A stretch of 64,000 bases of DNA from Tritonibacter scottomollicae. Lineage in GTDB: Bacteria > Pseudomonadota > Alphaproteobacteria > Rhodobacterales > Rhodobacteraceae. A program made the position numbers and the translations under genes. Shown here piece after piece: positions 36,290-43,526 of the stretch (positions are counted from its first letter, which is position 1; each line of letters opens with the position of its first letter). The notes under the pieces are model-generated. The model was given only the letters and a program-made list of their open reading frames with translations, did not search any database and was not told the DNA's origin. The stretch spans positions 744,001 to 808,000 of the forward strand of contig NZ_PVUF01000001.1 of assembly GCF_003003215.1 (NCBI RefSeq), written 5' to 3'.

Positions 36290-37840
36290 TCAGCCTTTGG
36301 CCGGCTTGTCCAGAAGCGCCTGCAACTGGCTGCGCGTCGCTTCGTCCAGCCGGTCCAGATGCACCGTCAGGCTTTTGCCGTCGGTGCTGGTCTCGGTGGG
36401 CGGCAGGTTGCCCGCACGGCCCGGCGCAATGGCATAGGGGTGCACGTCGCGGGTGATGCCCTTGAATTGCATTGGCGGCATCGGCTCGGCGGCCACGAAG
36501 TCGCGCACATGGGCGTAGGTTTCATGGCTCATCACGATGCCGCCGGGCTCCGCCGCCGCTTCCAGCCGCGCCGCCAGGTTCGCCTCGGCGCCGATGATGG
36601 TATAATCCATCCGCGCCTCCGAGCCGAAGTTGCCGACGTTGCAATAGCCGGTGTTGATGCCGATGCGGGCGCGGAAGGGGCGGTCGATGCCGCGGGCCCG
36701 CCACTCCTGTTCCAGTTCCGCAAGCCGCTCCTGCATCTCCAGCGCCATGCGCACGCAGGCACGGGCGTCTTCGGCAGTGCCCAGGGTTTCCGGATCGCCG
36801 AAGAAGGCCACGATGGCATCGCCGATGAACTTGTCGATGGTGGCGCCATGCCGCGCGGCAATCGTCGACATCTCGGTGAAATACTCGTTGAGCAGCGCCG
36901 TCAGCTCTTCGGGCTGCAGCGTCTCGGCGGTCTGGGTGAAATCCTTGATGTCGGAAAAGAACACCGTGAGCTTCTTACGCTCGGTCGAGATCGAGGCGTC
37001 CTTCTCGCCGGAAAAGATCGACCGATAGACCTGCGGCGACAGGTAGCGCGAAATTTTCATGGAAATGCCGGCGAGGAATTCATTGTTGGAGGTCAGCTCC
37101 TCGCTGATCTTGCGGAAGCGCTGTGCCAGTCGCAGCTGATGCAGGGCGAACAGGATGCCAAGCCCGCCGACAATCAGCATGTAGAGCAGCAGGTGGCTGA
37201 AGGAGAGCAGGCTGGTCGCCACCTGTTGGCCGATGTTGTAGGATTGGATGCCGCGGATATCGCCCACCTGCCAGTCGGTCTTGGTGCTGTCGGGGTGACT
37301 GTTGTGGCAGGACACGCAGGTTTCTTCCATCACCACCGGCGTCACCATGGTCAGATTGTGAGAGAACAGACCGGCGTGTTCGTTGCGAAAGAACAGCATG
37401 GGGTCGGTGGCGCCAGTCCGATATTGCTCGAGCGCGCGTTGTTCTGCCGGTGTCAGCGTCACCGCCTGTCGTCCCGCGAAAGGGTAGTCCGAGGCGAAGC
37501 GGTAGGAGACGTTGAGGCCGCGATCTGCGATCTCTTCTCCCAGCTCGATCGACATGGTGGCCGGGATCGGGATCGCGCCGTTGCGATCATGGTAGTCATG
37601 GGTGGCAAGGGTCGGTGCCTCCGCATCCAGTCGAGCCACCACGTTTCGGCTGTAATAGCCGCGCACGGTGTCCAGAACCGCATCCAGCGTCTTGCCCTGA
37701 CGCCGCAGCGACTGATCGGTGATTGCCATCAGGTCCAGCCAGACCACCACTGGCAGGGCGAGGATCGCCAGTGCAAGCGCCCAGTTGATCAGGTGAGGCC
37801 GGGCGATGAACAGGCGCCCGAACTGGCGTTTGAGTGACAT
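36290..37840 (-). CDS. Adenylate/guanylate cyclase with DUF3365 haem-binding sensor
   Basis: A 516-residue membrane signalling protein. Helices at ~18-40 and ~212-235 flank a periplasmic DUF3365 (Tll0287-like) domain with CVSCHN (Cys175, Cys178, His179), a c-type haem attachment motif. The cytoplasmic part after a short linker is a class III cyclase domain. It has VFFSDIKDFT (metal-binding Asp297), KFIGDAIVAFFGD (second Asp and a Lys typical of ATP selection) and NTGYCNVGNFGSEARMDYTIIGAEANLAARLE. It probably makes cAMP in response to a redox or gas signal. The start at 37840 has AAGGAATATC upstream. Confidence 0.87.
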   Translation of the reverse strand: MSLKRQFGRLFIARPHLINWALALAILALPVVVWLDLMAITDQSLRRQGKTLDAVLDTVRGYYSRNVVARLDAEAPTLATHDYHDRNGAIPIPATMSIELGEEIADRGLNVSYRFASDYPFAGRQAVTLTPAEQRALEQYRTGATDPMLFFRNEHAGLFSHNLTMVTPVVMEETCVSCHNSHPDSTKTDWQVGDIRGIQSYNIGQQVATSLLSFSHLLLYMLIVGGLGILFALHQLRLAQRFRKISEELTSNNEFLAGISMKISRYLSPQVYRSIFSGEKDASISTERKKLTVFFSDIKDFTQTAETLQPEELTALLNEYFTEMSTIAARHGATIDKFIGDAIVAFFGDPETLGTAEDARACVRMALEMQERLAELEQEWRARGIDRPFRARIGINTGYCNVGNFGSEARMDYTIIGAEANLAARLEAAAEPGGIVMSHETYAHVRDFVAAEPMPPMQFKGITRDVHPYAIAPGRAGNLPPTETSTDGKSLTVHLDRLDEATRSQLQALLDKPAKG

Positions 37841-38008
37841 TTCTGGATATTCCTTGCACGACTGGCGGATTGCGGCGGCGCCTGAAACGCAGGCGGTGTT
37901 TCGAGTTATACGGCAGCGCCCGGTAAAATCGTCGCAGTTTCTTTGCAGGACTGGACCAAACCATGGGTACGCCCTAGATTTTAAGGCACACAAGCAGTGG
38001 AGGATGCC

Positions 38009-38329
38009 ATGCCGGAACTGATCAAGCTTTATATTCGCAGCGCTCTCTGGGGGCTGGTTCTGGCGGCCATCTTTGTCGCTATTTTGCTGTGGTTCAACGT
38101 CGCGAACCTCGGCGCGTTGGTGTTCGGATCCGATGCGGGCATTGTTGCGGTGCTGGCGCTCTGGATTTCCAACGCTGTGGTGTTTGGTGGGGTGCAGTTC
38201 GGTTTCAAGATCATGGCGATGGCGGAACGGGACGACACGCCGCGGGGTGGCATGTCCATCGGCCCGGAACTGAAGCCAGCACTTGTGCCTGCCAAATCCG
38301 CAAAGCCGGGCAAGGCGCGCCGCGCCTGA
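38009..38329 (+). CDS. Small two-helix membrane protein
   Basis: A 106-residue protein with two hydrophobic segments (~10-30 and ~42-64) and a basic, Lys/Ala/Pro-rich cytoplasmic tail (PALVPAKSAKPGKARRA). The ATG at 38009 is chosen because GTGGAGG lies just ahead; an ATG at 37997 overlaps that ribosome binding site. It is divergent from the cyclase and followed by its own terminator. Function unknown; the layout resembles small inner-membrane proteins found in Rhodobacteraceae. Confidence 0.75.
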   Translation: MPELIKLYIRSALWGLVLAAIFVAILLWFNVANLGALVFGSDAGIVAVLALWISNAVVFGGVQFGFKIMAMAERDDTPRGGMSIGPELKPALVPAKSAKPGKARRA

Positions 38330-38401
38330 CAGGTGCCGGATGTTGCCGGCGTGCGCGATGGCGCGAGACAACGCGGGTGATGCACTTTCAATCCGTCAAA
38401 G

Positions 38402-38425
38402 GCCGCGCTTCGGGCGCGGCTTTTT
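38402..38425 (+). terminator. Terminator after the small membrane protein
   Basis: GCCGCGC / GCGCGGC with a TTCGG loop followed by TTTTT. Confidence 0.85.
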
Positions 38426-38429
38426 GCTG

Positions 38430-38614
38430 CTGTGCTCTTGGACTGGGGAAAGCGGCGGGAACCACCAGTCAACCGTGCGGCTTTGATTCCCGGGGACCTG
38501 TATGTACAGGTGGGCGCCAGATAAACGGACCAGGGTCCGAACAGAGCCAGCTCCCTTGGGATTGCTTAAGGCCACTGGAATGCTGCCTGTCACGAGAAGG
38601 GCAGAACCCGCCTG
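38430..38614 (-). ncRNA. Predicted structured RNA, 6S-like in size and shape
   Basis: A non-coding stretch able to form one long rod. In plus coordinates, 38454-38459 pairs with 38607-38612 (GGCGGG/CCCGCC), 38465-38469 with 38574-38578 (CCAGT/ACTGG), and 38512-38520 with 38547-38555. The apical hairpin is CGGAC-CAGG-GTCCG (38526-38539), with side hairpins at 38496-38511 and 38583-38604. The 38512/38547 stem works only on the minus strand, where two A-C mismatches become G-U pairs, so that strand is favoured. A weak promoter-like pair on that strand (TTGTGC at 38649-38644, TAGGTA at 38626-38621, 17-base spacer) would give an RNA of about 180 nt. This matches the size and rod shape of 6S RNA. 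Identity as ssrS is a guess from shape. Confidence 0.42.
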
Positions 38615-38680
38615 ACCGTCTACCTAGTGCGCCGAGGGGCGCGGCACAAGGGGCAGGGGCATTTCGAGGACTTGATTTTC

Positions 38681-38695
38681 GTTCATGAATTGTTC
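38681..38695. promoter_or_regulatory. LexA (SOS) box of mmcB
   Basis: GTTCATGAATTGTTC is a perfect match to the alphaproteobacterial LexA site GTTC-N7-GTTC. It ends 11 bases before the mmcB ATG, overlapping the expected promoter or leader. Confidence 0.85.
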
Positions 38696-38706
38696 ACCCT
38701 TGCGGA

Positions 38707-39276
38707 ATGACAGATCCATACGCGGAACAGGACGCGTTTGACGCCATGGCGGCGCAGGACGCAGAGCGGGCCGATCCGGCGACGGATGGACCGGAGATCG
38801 CGCTCCAGCCGGGGCAGCGTCTTGCGCGGGGCGTCAGCCGCTACCTGCTATCCATGGGCTTTGCATCGGTCGAGGAGTTCGTCCCTGAGCGTGGCCTGCG
38901 TGTCGACGTGATGGCGCTTGGCCCGAAAGGGGAGCTGTGGGTGGTAGAGTGTAAATCCAGCCGCGCGGATTTTCAGGGCGATGCGAAATGGCAGGGCTAC
39001 CTGGAGTGGTGTGATCGCTATTTCTGGGCCGTCGATGTGGACTTCCCGACGGAGCTGTTGCCGCCGGACACCGGCCTGATCATTGCCGATGCCTATGACG
39101 CCGAGGTTGTCCGTATGGGGCCGGAGCAGAAGGTTGCACCTGCCCGGCGCAAGAAGATGATCCAGAAATTTGCCATGGATGCAGCGCGCCGCCTGCAGCG
39201 CCTGCGGGACCCGCGTCCGGGGCGTGATGGTGCGCTGTTGATGCCGATGGGCGACCCCGAGGCGGGGAGCCACTGA
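38707..39276 (+). CDS. mmcB: MmcB family DNA repair protein
   Basis: A 189-residue PD-(D/E)xK nuclease-like protein. The core is RVDVMALGPKGELWVVECKSSRADF: an Asp, then Glu-x-Lys on the next strand, the metal-binding and catalytic set of that superfamily. It is followed by DAKWQGYLEWCDRYFWAVD. MmcB was named in Caulobacter as an SOS-induced gene needed for resistance to mitomycin C, and a perfect LexA box sits directly upstream here. The ATG at 38707 is used; there is little room for a ribosome binding site (CTTGCGGA), so translation may be weak. Confidence 0.88.
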   Translation: MTDPYAEQDAFDAMAAQDAERADPATDGPEIALQPGQRLARGVSRYLLSMGFASVEEFVPERGLRVDVMALGPKGELWVVECKSSRADFQGDAKWQGYLEWCDRYFWAVDVDFPTELLPPDTGLIIADAYDAEVVRMGPEQKVAPARRKKMIQKFAMDAARRLQRLRDPRPGRDGALLMPMGDPEAGSH

Positions 39277-39385
39277 GAGCACCGCAGACAGAACCACTGA
39301 CAGAACCGCATTGCTCCGCGGCATCCTCCCGGGGGGAGCGCGCGCTCAGGCAGCGATAACAGCCACCCGTAGCGGACGCGATCTG

Positions 39386-40420
39386 TCAGGCCGTCAGATC
39401 CATTGCAGCCTTGGCCGGGGGAACGATGTAGATAATGTCGCTATGACCATCAAGCTGCAGCGCCATGATCTGTTGTTGCTCTGCGGCGGCGGCGGCCTCG
39501 CGGGCCGGATCGCGTTCAAATGGCTTTGGCGCAACGGTCAAGGAGGACGCGGGGTCCGTCGCGGGGCCAACATTGGGCCGCTTGGCAGGGTCTGACATGA
39601 CCATGCGCGGGACCGGCGCGCGGTCGCCACGCGTCGAGGTTTGCGCCGCAGCGGTGGCGTCAGACAGCGCTCCTGTCAGCCCGACGCTCTCATCCGAAAA
39701 CAGCGCTGCGCCCTGCGCGTCGCGAGAGGCCTGTTGCTGCGCGTAAGCCTTTTGGGCCAGTGCGATCAGTTCGGCACTGGCACGCTGCTGATCTTCGGTC
39801 AGGGGCAGGCTTATCACGGCATTCGATGTCATGTGGTCTCCTGAAGGTCGGGTCTGCGCAGGCGAAGACCGGTCGAAGCCAGTGGCGTCTGCGCCATTCC
39901 GCGCCGGGGCGGCTGTATCCTGTGGCGGGCGTCCGACGATGATCACGCCATCATCCATGACATAGATCACCCGCGGCGCACTGGCGGATGAGGCATCCGA
40001 TGCGGTGGTTGCAGCCGTCGGGGATTCTGCCTCCGACGGACGGCTGTCCGGCATACTGCCAGACTGCTGCATTGCCGTGCCGGATGGGAACACCGCGAGG
40101 GCGTCCATGTTCTCCACCGGCTTGGCAGGCAGGTCGGCGGACTGAGAACGCAGAAAGCTAAGCACCTTCTCCATCTGGTCTACCGTATCCGAAATCTGGT
40201 TCATCGCCGAACGCCAGCCCGGCTCCGGCGGTTTTGACACCTGGTCGATCAGTTTTTCGCGCGCCCGGCGGGCCTGCGAGACATGGTTTTGCAGCTGATT
40301 GGTGGTCAGGCTCTCCGAGTCTGACAGAGAGAGCGCGGCGGCATGCGGCCCGTTGGCCGACGCGATCGCGCCGGGCAAGGTCACCATGAGGCCCATCGGC
40401 GGGGTCGTAAAATGATACAT
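39386..40420 (-). CDS. Hypothetical low-complexity protein
   Basis: A 344-residue protein rich in Ala, Ser, Pro and Gln with little predicted structure. A possible coiled coil lies at ~40-95 (QLQNHVSQARRAREKLIDQV; MNQISDTVDQMEKVLSFL). A short strand-like motif VIYVMDDGVIIVG is at ~150, and a similar hydrophobic strand DIIYIVPP is close to the C-terminus. No signal peptide or membrane helix is seen. Ala/Gln-rich proteins of this form occur near motility or envelope genes in this group, but no such neighbours are here. A possible CtrA-like site lies upstream (40475-40489). Function unknown. Confidence 0.65.
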   Translation of the reverse strand: MYHFTTPPMGLMVTLPGAIASANGPHAAALSLSDSESLTTNQLQNHVSQARRAREKLIDQVSKPPEPGWRSAMNQISDTVDQMEKVLSFLRSQSADLPAKPVENMDALAVFPSGTAMQQSGSMPDSRPSEAESPTAATTASDASSASAPRVIYVMDDGVIIVGRPPQDTAAPARNGADATGFDRSSPAQTRPSGDHMTSNAVISLPLTEDQQRASAELIALAQKAYAQQQASRDAQGAALFSDESVGLTGALSDATAAAQTSTRGDRAPVPRMVMSDPAKRPNVGPATDPASSLTVAPKPFERDPAREAAAAAEQQQIMALQLDGHSDIIYIVPPAKAAMDLTA

Positions 40421-40474
40421 TACACACGCTCCAAGTAGAAACTTGACGTTTCTTAATCATTTGGAGGTGGAGGT

Positions 40475-40489
40475 TAACACAGGCCTAAC
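40475..40489. promoter_or_regulatory. CtrA-like half-site pair
   Basis: TTAA-CACAGGC-CTAA differs from the CtrA consensus TTAA-N7-TTAA at one base. It lies 55 bases upstream of the start at 40420. An inverted repeat AGCCGCTT / AAGCGGCT is at 40525-40532 and 40559-40566 in the same gap. Confidence 0.3.
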
Positions 40490-40620
40490 TTCCGTAAACG
40501 GAACCGGTAAAATTGAACGAATTAAGCCGCTTATAGCGGGCTGTTAGCCAGTTAACCCAAGCGGCTATCGGTAATTTTGCGGTCGGTTTTGTGGCGGCGA
40601 GACGGCATGGAGCGGACATG

Positions 40621-40644
40621 AAAAAGCCGGGCACCTGGCCCGGC
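40621..40644 (-). terminator. Terminator after the DUF6324-like gene
   Basis: On the minus strand GCCGGGC-CAGGT-GCCCGGC is followed by TTTTT. Confidence 0.85.
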
Positions 40645-40683
40645 CATCTTCCGACCACATATCGGCGCTGCGCTGGCCTGTTG

Positions 40684-40872
40684 TCAGGAGCTGACGGACC
40701 GGGCTGCATGTGCTGCCGCACGAATTTCGTCAGCAATTTCCTCGGCTTCTTCCGGCTCGAAGTCCATCGGAACCTCCACGCCGTCGGCCTCGATGAAAAT
40801 CCGGACCATGCCTGCATCGGTTGGGCCGATCTGCATGTTCGCCTCAATGTCACGTTCGGTGTTGATACCCAT
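40684..40872 (-). CDS. Small acidic protein (DUF6324-like)
   Basis: A 62-residue acidic protein. The start at 40872 is clear from an AAAGGAG ribosome binding site. It has two short strands (NMQIGPTDAGMVRIFIEADG) followed by a helix (FEPEEAEEIADEIRAAAHAA). Small proteins with this pattern are common in Rhodobacteraceae and annotated as a domain of unknown function. It has its own terminator. Function unknown. Confidence 0.72.
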   Translation of the reverse strand: MGINTERDIEANMQIGPTDAGMVRIFIEADGVEVPMDFEPEEAEEIADEIRAAAHAARSVSS

Positions 40873-41118
40873 CTGCGGCTCCTTTGGGCGGCGTTTTGTA
40901 GTGAGGACCTGTGCTAGACTGCAGGCCCTTAAAAAGCAAGATGTTGCCCGGCTTCGGGCACAGCTGTCCACTGCTTTGCCGATTGGCGCGCGTGCTGAGG
41001 CAGGGAATCACCTCAGCTGGCCCCCGCATTCTGCGCTGGCAGGGAGGGGCAGTCAGCTCTGCGAACATGCTGACAAACCAGAATTCCTCTTTGTGCAAAA
41101 AACTTGTGACATGGGCTC

Positions 41119-41146
41119 TTGCGCTCCGATTTTCTGTGTTGTAAAT
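41119..41146 (+). promoter_or_regulatory. Possible promoter of tRNA-His
   Basis: TTGCGC and TAAAT separated by 17 bases, ending about 10 bases before the tRNA. This is a weak match to the sigma-70 consensus. Confidence 0.25.
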
Positions 41147-41156
41147 GGCCCTCAGT

Positions 41157-41233
41157 GCCGCCTTAGCTCAGTTGGTTAGAGCGCTTGATTGTGGATCAAG
41201 AGGTCCCTGGTTCGAGACCAGGAGGTGGTACCA
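41157..41233 (+). tRNA. tRNA-His (GTG anticodon)
   Basis: A complete 77-base tRNA with encoded CCA. The acceptor GCCGCCT pairs with AGGTGGT (two G-U pairs, one at position 1-72). The D-arm is GCTC/GAGC, the anticodon stem CTTGA/TCAAG with loop TTGTGGA (anticodon GTG), and the T-arm CCTGG/CCAGG with TTCGAGA. The base before position 1 is T, so the normally universal extra G-1 is not encoded. The discriminator is A73 rather than C73. Both traits are known for tRNA-His in a clade of Alphaproteobacteria. Confidence 0.95.
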
Positions 41234-41455
41234 TCCCCCCCAAAAAAAACGCATATAGACGCGATGATGTACTGCAGAGTGTAGCGTTCAGCTGCTTTTT
41301 GTGTGGGTCTTGCGGGCGTTCATCATGGTGTGACCGGCGGCGCCTTGGGGCGAGCGGGGATGCCGCGCTACACACGGCCACGGGACGGTTTGCGACGGGC
41401 ATGTCTCGCGCCGGACATGCATTGGGCGCTGATGGCTGGGGTCGTTGGTTCCGGA
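41234..41455. other. Gap after tRNA-His
   Basis: About 220 bases. An eight-C run followed by an eight-A run lies directly after the tRNA (41236-41250). No ORF is supported. Confidence 0.35.
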
Positions 41456-41764
41456 TCAGTCGAGCGTCAGGCTCTGACGTACGTCGCCGCTGGTGGCATC
41501 CAAGATCAGGATCTGGTCATCCGTGGTAACCACGGCGATCCAGCCGCTGCCGAAGGTGACAGCCCGTGCGGTCGTGCCTTCGGGCAGGGAAATCTCTGCC
41601 GGTAGCTGCGGTCTGTCCGGTTCATCCGACAAACGGATGACAAGCAGTGCGATTACCACTAGAACCCCGCCCACCATGATCACGGTCAGCGTGGTCACGA
41701 GACGCCGCAGAAACTTCAGCTGCGCCGGTTCGTCTTGGTTCTCAGGCTCGGAAGGAAGTGTCAT
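41456..41764 (-). CDS. Small membrane-anchored protein (DUF6476-like)
   Basis: A 102-residue protein with one transmembrane helix (~20-45, RLVTTLTVIMVGGVLVVIAL) and an extracytoplasmic domain of beta character (AVTFGSGWIAVVTTDDQILILDATSG). The strand pattern looks like a single beta-propeller blade. Its ATG overlaps the ATG of the divergent pseudouridine synthase by two bases (41762-41765), so each promoter must lie within the other gene. Similar small proteins next to rluD-type genes occur in Rhodobacteraceae. Function unknown. Confidence 0.75.
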   Translation of the reverse strand: MTLPSEPENQDEPAQLKFLRRLVTTLTVIMVGGVLVVIALLVIRLSDEPDRPQLPAEISLPEGTTARAVTFGSGWIAVVTTDDQILILDATSGDVRQSLTLD

Positions 41765-42800
41765 GGCCAGCCGCCGCATTGAATTTGTGATCGCGGACAA
41801 CCCGCCCAAGCGGCTTGATAAAGCCATTGCACGCGATGTGCCAGAGGAAGCGAGCCTGTCGCGCACCCGATTGGCGCGATTGATCGAAAGCGGCGGTGTC
41901 GCGGTGGATGGTCAGGCGGTCACAGAGCCCAAGGCGCGGGTGGCCGAGGGGGCAGAGATCGTGATCACCGTGGAGGAGGCCGAGGACAGCCATATCGGCC
42001 CGGAGGACATCCCGCTCGACGTGATCTATGAGGATGACGATCTGATCGTCATCAACAAACCGGCGGGCATGGTGGTGCATCCGGCGCCGGGCAGCCCCTC
42101 GGGGACATTGGTCAACGCTTTGCTGCATCACTGCGGCGCGGATCTGTCCGGGGTCGGGGGCGTGAAGCGGCCGGGCATCGTGCATCGCATCGACAAGGAG
42201 ACCTCTGGGCTGCTGGTGGTTGCCAAGTCGGATGTGGCGCATCAGGGGCTGGCGGCGCAGTTCGAACGCCACACCGTGGAGCGGTATTATCAGGCGCTGT
42301 GCTACGGGACGCCGGATGGCAATGATCCCCGGCTGCGCGGGGTGCGCGGCGCCAGCTTTGAGCCGGGGCATATCCTGAAGATCACCACCCAGCTGGCGCG
42401 TCACCGGACGGATCGACAAAGGCAAGCGGTCTTTTTTGAGGGCGGGCGTCACGCCATCACGCGGGCTCGCATCATCGAGGCCTTTGGCACGCCGGCGGTG
42501 GCCTCGCTGGTGGAATGCTGGCTGGAGACGGGGCGCACCCATCAGATCCGGGTGCATCTGGCGCATGCCGGACATAGCCTGCTGGGCGATCCGACCTATG
42601 GTGGCAAGCGCAAGATTTCCCCCAAGGCGCTGAGCGCGGCAGGTGTGGCGGCGGTCGACGGGTTCTCCAGGCAGGCGCTGCACGCTGCGGTGCTCGGGTT
42701 CAAACACCCGGTGAGCGGAGAGATGCTGCGTTTCGAGGCGCCCTTGCCGGATGACATGCAGGGGCTGATCACGGCGTTGCGCTTGCCGGTTGCGCGCTGA
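41763..42800 (+). CDS. RluA family pseudouridine synthase
   Basis: A 345-residue enzyme that isomerises uridine to pseudouridine in RNA, most likely large-subunit rRNA (RluD-like). An S4 RNA-binding domain is at ~15-75 (RLDKAIARDV ... SLSRTRLARLIESGGVAVDG). The catalytic domain follows with VINKPAGMVVHPAPG and HRIDKETSGLLVV, whose Asp144 is the nucleophile. The typical end motif GRTHQIRVHLAHAGHSLLGDPTYGG is intact. ATG 41763 has GGAAGGAAG upstream. The in-frame open stretch before it is antisense to the neighbouring gene and is not protein-like. Confidence 0.93.
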   Translation: MASRRIEFVIADNPPKRLDKAIARDVPEEASLSRTRLARLIESGGVAVDGQAVTEPKARVAEGAEIVITVEEAEDSHIGPEDIPLDVIYEDDDLIVINKPAGMVVHPAPGSPSGTLVNALLHHCGADLSGVGGVKRPGIVHRIDKETSGLLVVAKSDVAHQGLAAQFERHTVERYYQALCYGTPDGNDPRLRGVRGASFEPGHILKITTQLARHRTDRQRQAVFFEGGRHAITRARIIEAFGTPAVASLVECWLETGRTHQIRVHLAHAGHSLLGDPTYGGKRKISPKALSAAGVAAVDGFSRQALHAAVLGFKHPVSGEMLRFEAPLPDDMQGLITALRLPVAR

Positions 42801-42869
42801 GGTCATCATCGGCGTCTACCTGACGACCCCGTGAATCCTGGTAAATATTGACTGCGTAAATGAGGTGTT

Positions 42870-42929
42870 TCGCTTCGGGCTGTGCCCGAAGCGACCCGCG
42901 CCGCGTGCCCAATGGGCACGCGGCGCGGG
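42870..42929. repeat. Double-hairpin repeat element, copy A
   Basis: Two abutting perfect hairpins. TCGCTTCGGGC-TGT-GCCCGAAGCGA spans 42870-42894. The second, 42895-42929, has a 16-bp stem with left arm CCCGCGCCGCGTGCCC and loop AAT. A second copy at 51665-51729 keeps both stems with compensatory substitutions. It lies between the convergent ends of the pseudouridine synthase and NTF2-like genes. Confidence 0.8.
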
Positions 42930-43020
42930 CGTCATCCGCCTGACTATGGCGTCTAGCCGCGCGGTTACGAGGATGCGCGGTGCGTGTCCTGACTGGGTTC
43001 TGTCGGCTGCCTGTGTCGGA

Positions 43021-43434
43021 TTAGACCGGGATGGCCCCCGTGACCGTCTCACGGAAATAATCCAGCTTTCCGTCAGTCTCATGCGAGATGATATAGGTCA
43101 GGCTGGTGACGGTGCAGTCTTTGAGCCCGTAGAAGAAGCGCTGATGAAAACGGGTCAGGTGCCACCCGTCCGCAAGCGGCTGCACGTCTATGTCCAACGC
43201 CTCCGTGCCCTGAGGGAAGATATCAGTGCCGAGCCGGGTCAGGATCGCGCCCATGCTCTCAAGGCCTTTGCCTGCCTGCCAGCTGACATCCACATCGTCG
43301 GCATAGTGGTCGATGCGAAAGTCGATGTCATTGGCCATATGCTCCATCAGGCCGGGGTCGCCCGCCACAAATTTCTGCAGCACGGATTGTATGGCGGGCT
43401 GGGACGGGGCGGGTGTGTGTGAAACTGCGGTCAC
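43021..43434 (-). CDS. NTF2-like (SnoaL-type) protein
   Basis: A 137-residue single-domain protein with the cone-shaped NTF2/SnoaL pattern: an N-terminal helix (PAIQSVLQKFVAGDPGLMEHM), then alternating strands DIDFRIDHYADDVDVSWQ, DIDVQPLADGWHLTRFHQRFFY and VTSLTYIISHE. GTG 43434 is taken as start because AGGAGAGATCC precedes it; an upstream ATG at 43485 lacks one. It is divergent from a LysR regulator and probably controlled by it. Ligand or reaction unknown. Confidence 0.72.
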   Translation of the reverse strand: MTAVSHTPAPSQPAIQSVLQKFVAGDPGLMEHMANDIDFRIDHYADDVDVSWQAGKGLESMGAILTRLGTDIFPQGTEALDIDVQPLADGWHLTRFHQRFFYGLKDCTVTSLTYIISHETDGKLDYFRETVTGAIPV

Positions 43435-43526
43435 GGATCTCTCCTGAGTTGAATTATGCGTGACCCATCGATGGCGCGGATGCATAAAATAATATAGACC
43501 GATGCTAACTTTGCATTACATAGAGA

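Noticed and set aside
38430-38700. tmRNA (ssrA), RNase P RNA or SRP RNA
   Set aside because: No tag-peptide reading frame, no tRNA-like acceptor pairing and no GGAAGGAAGCAG-type or RNase P core motif is present.
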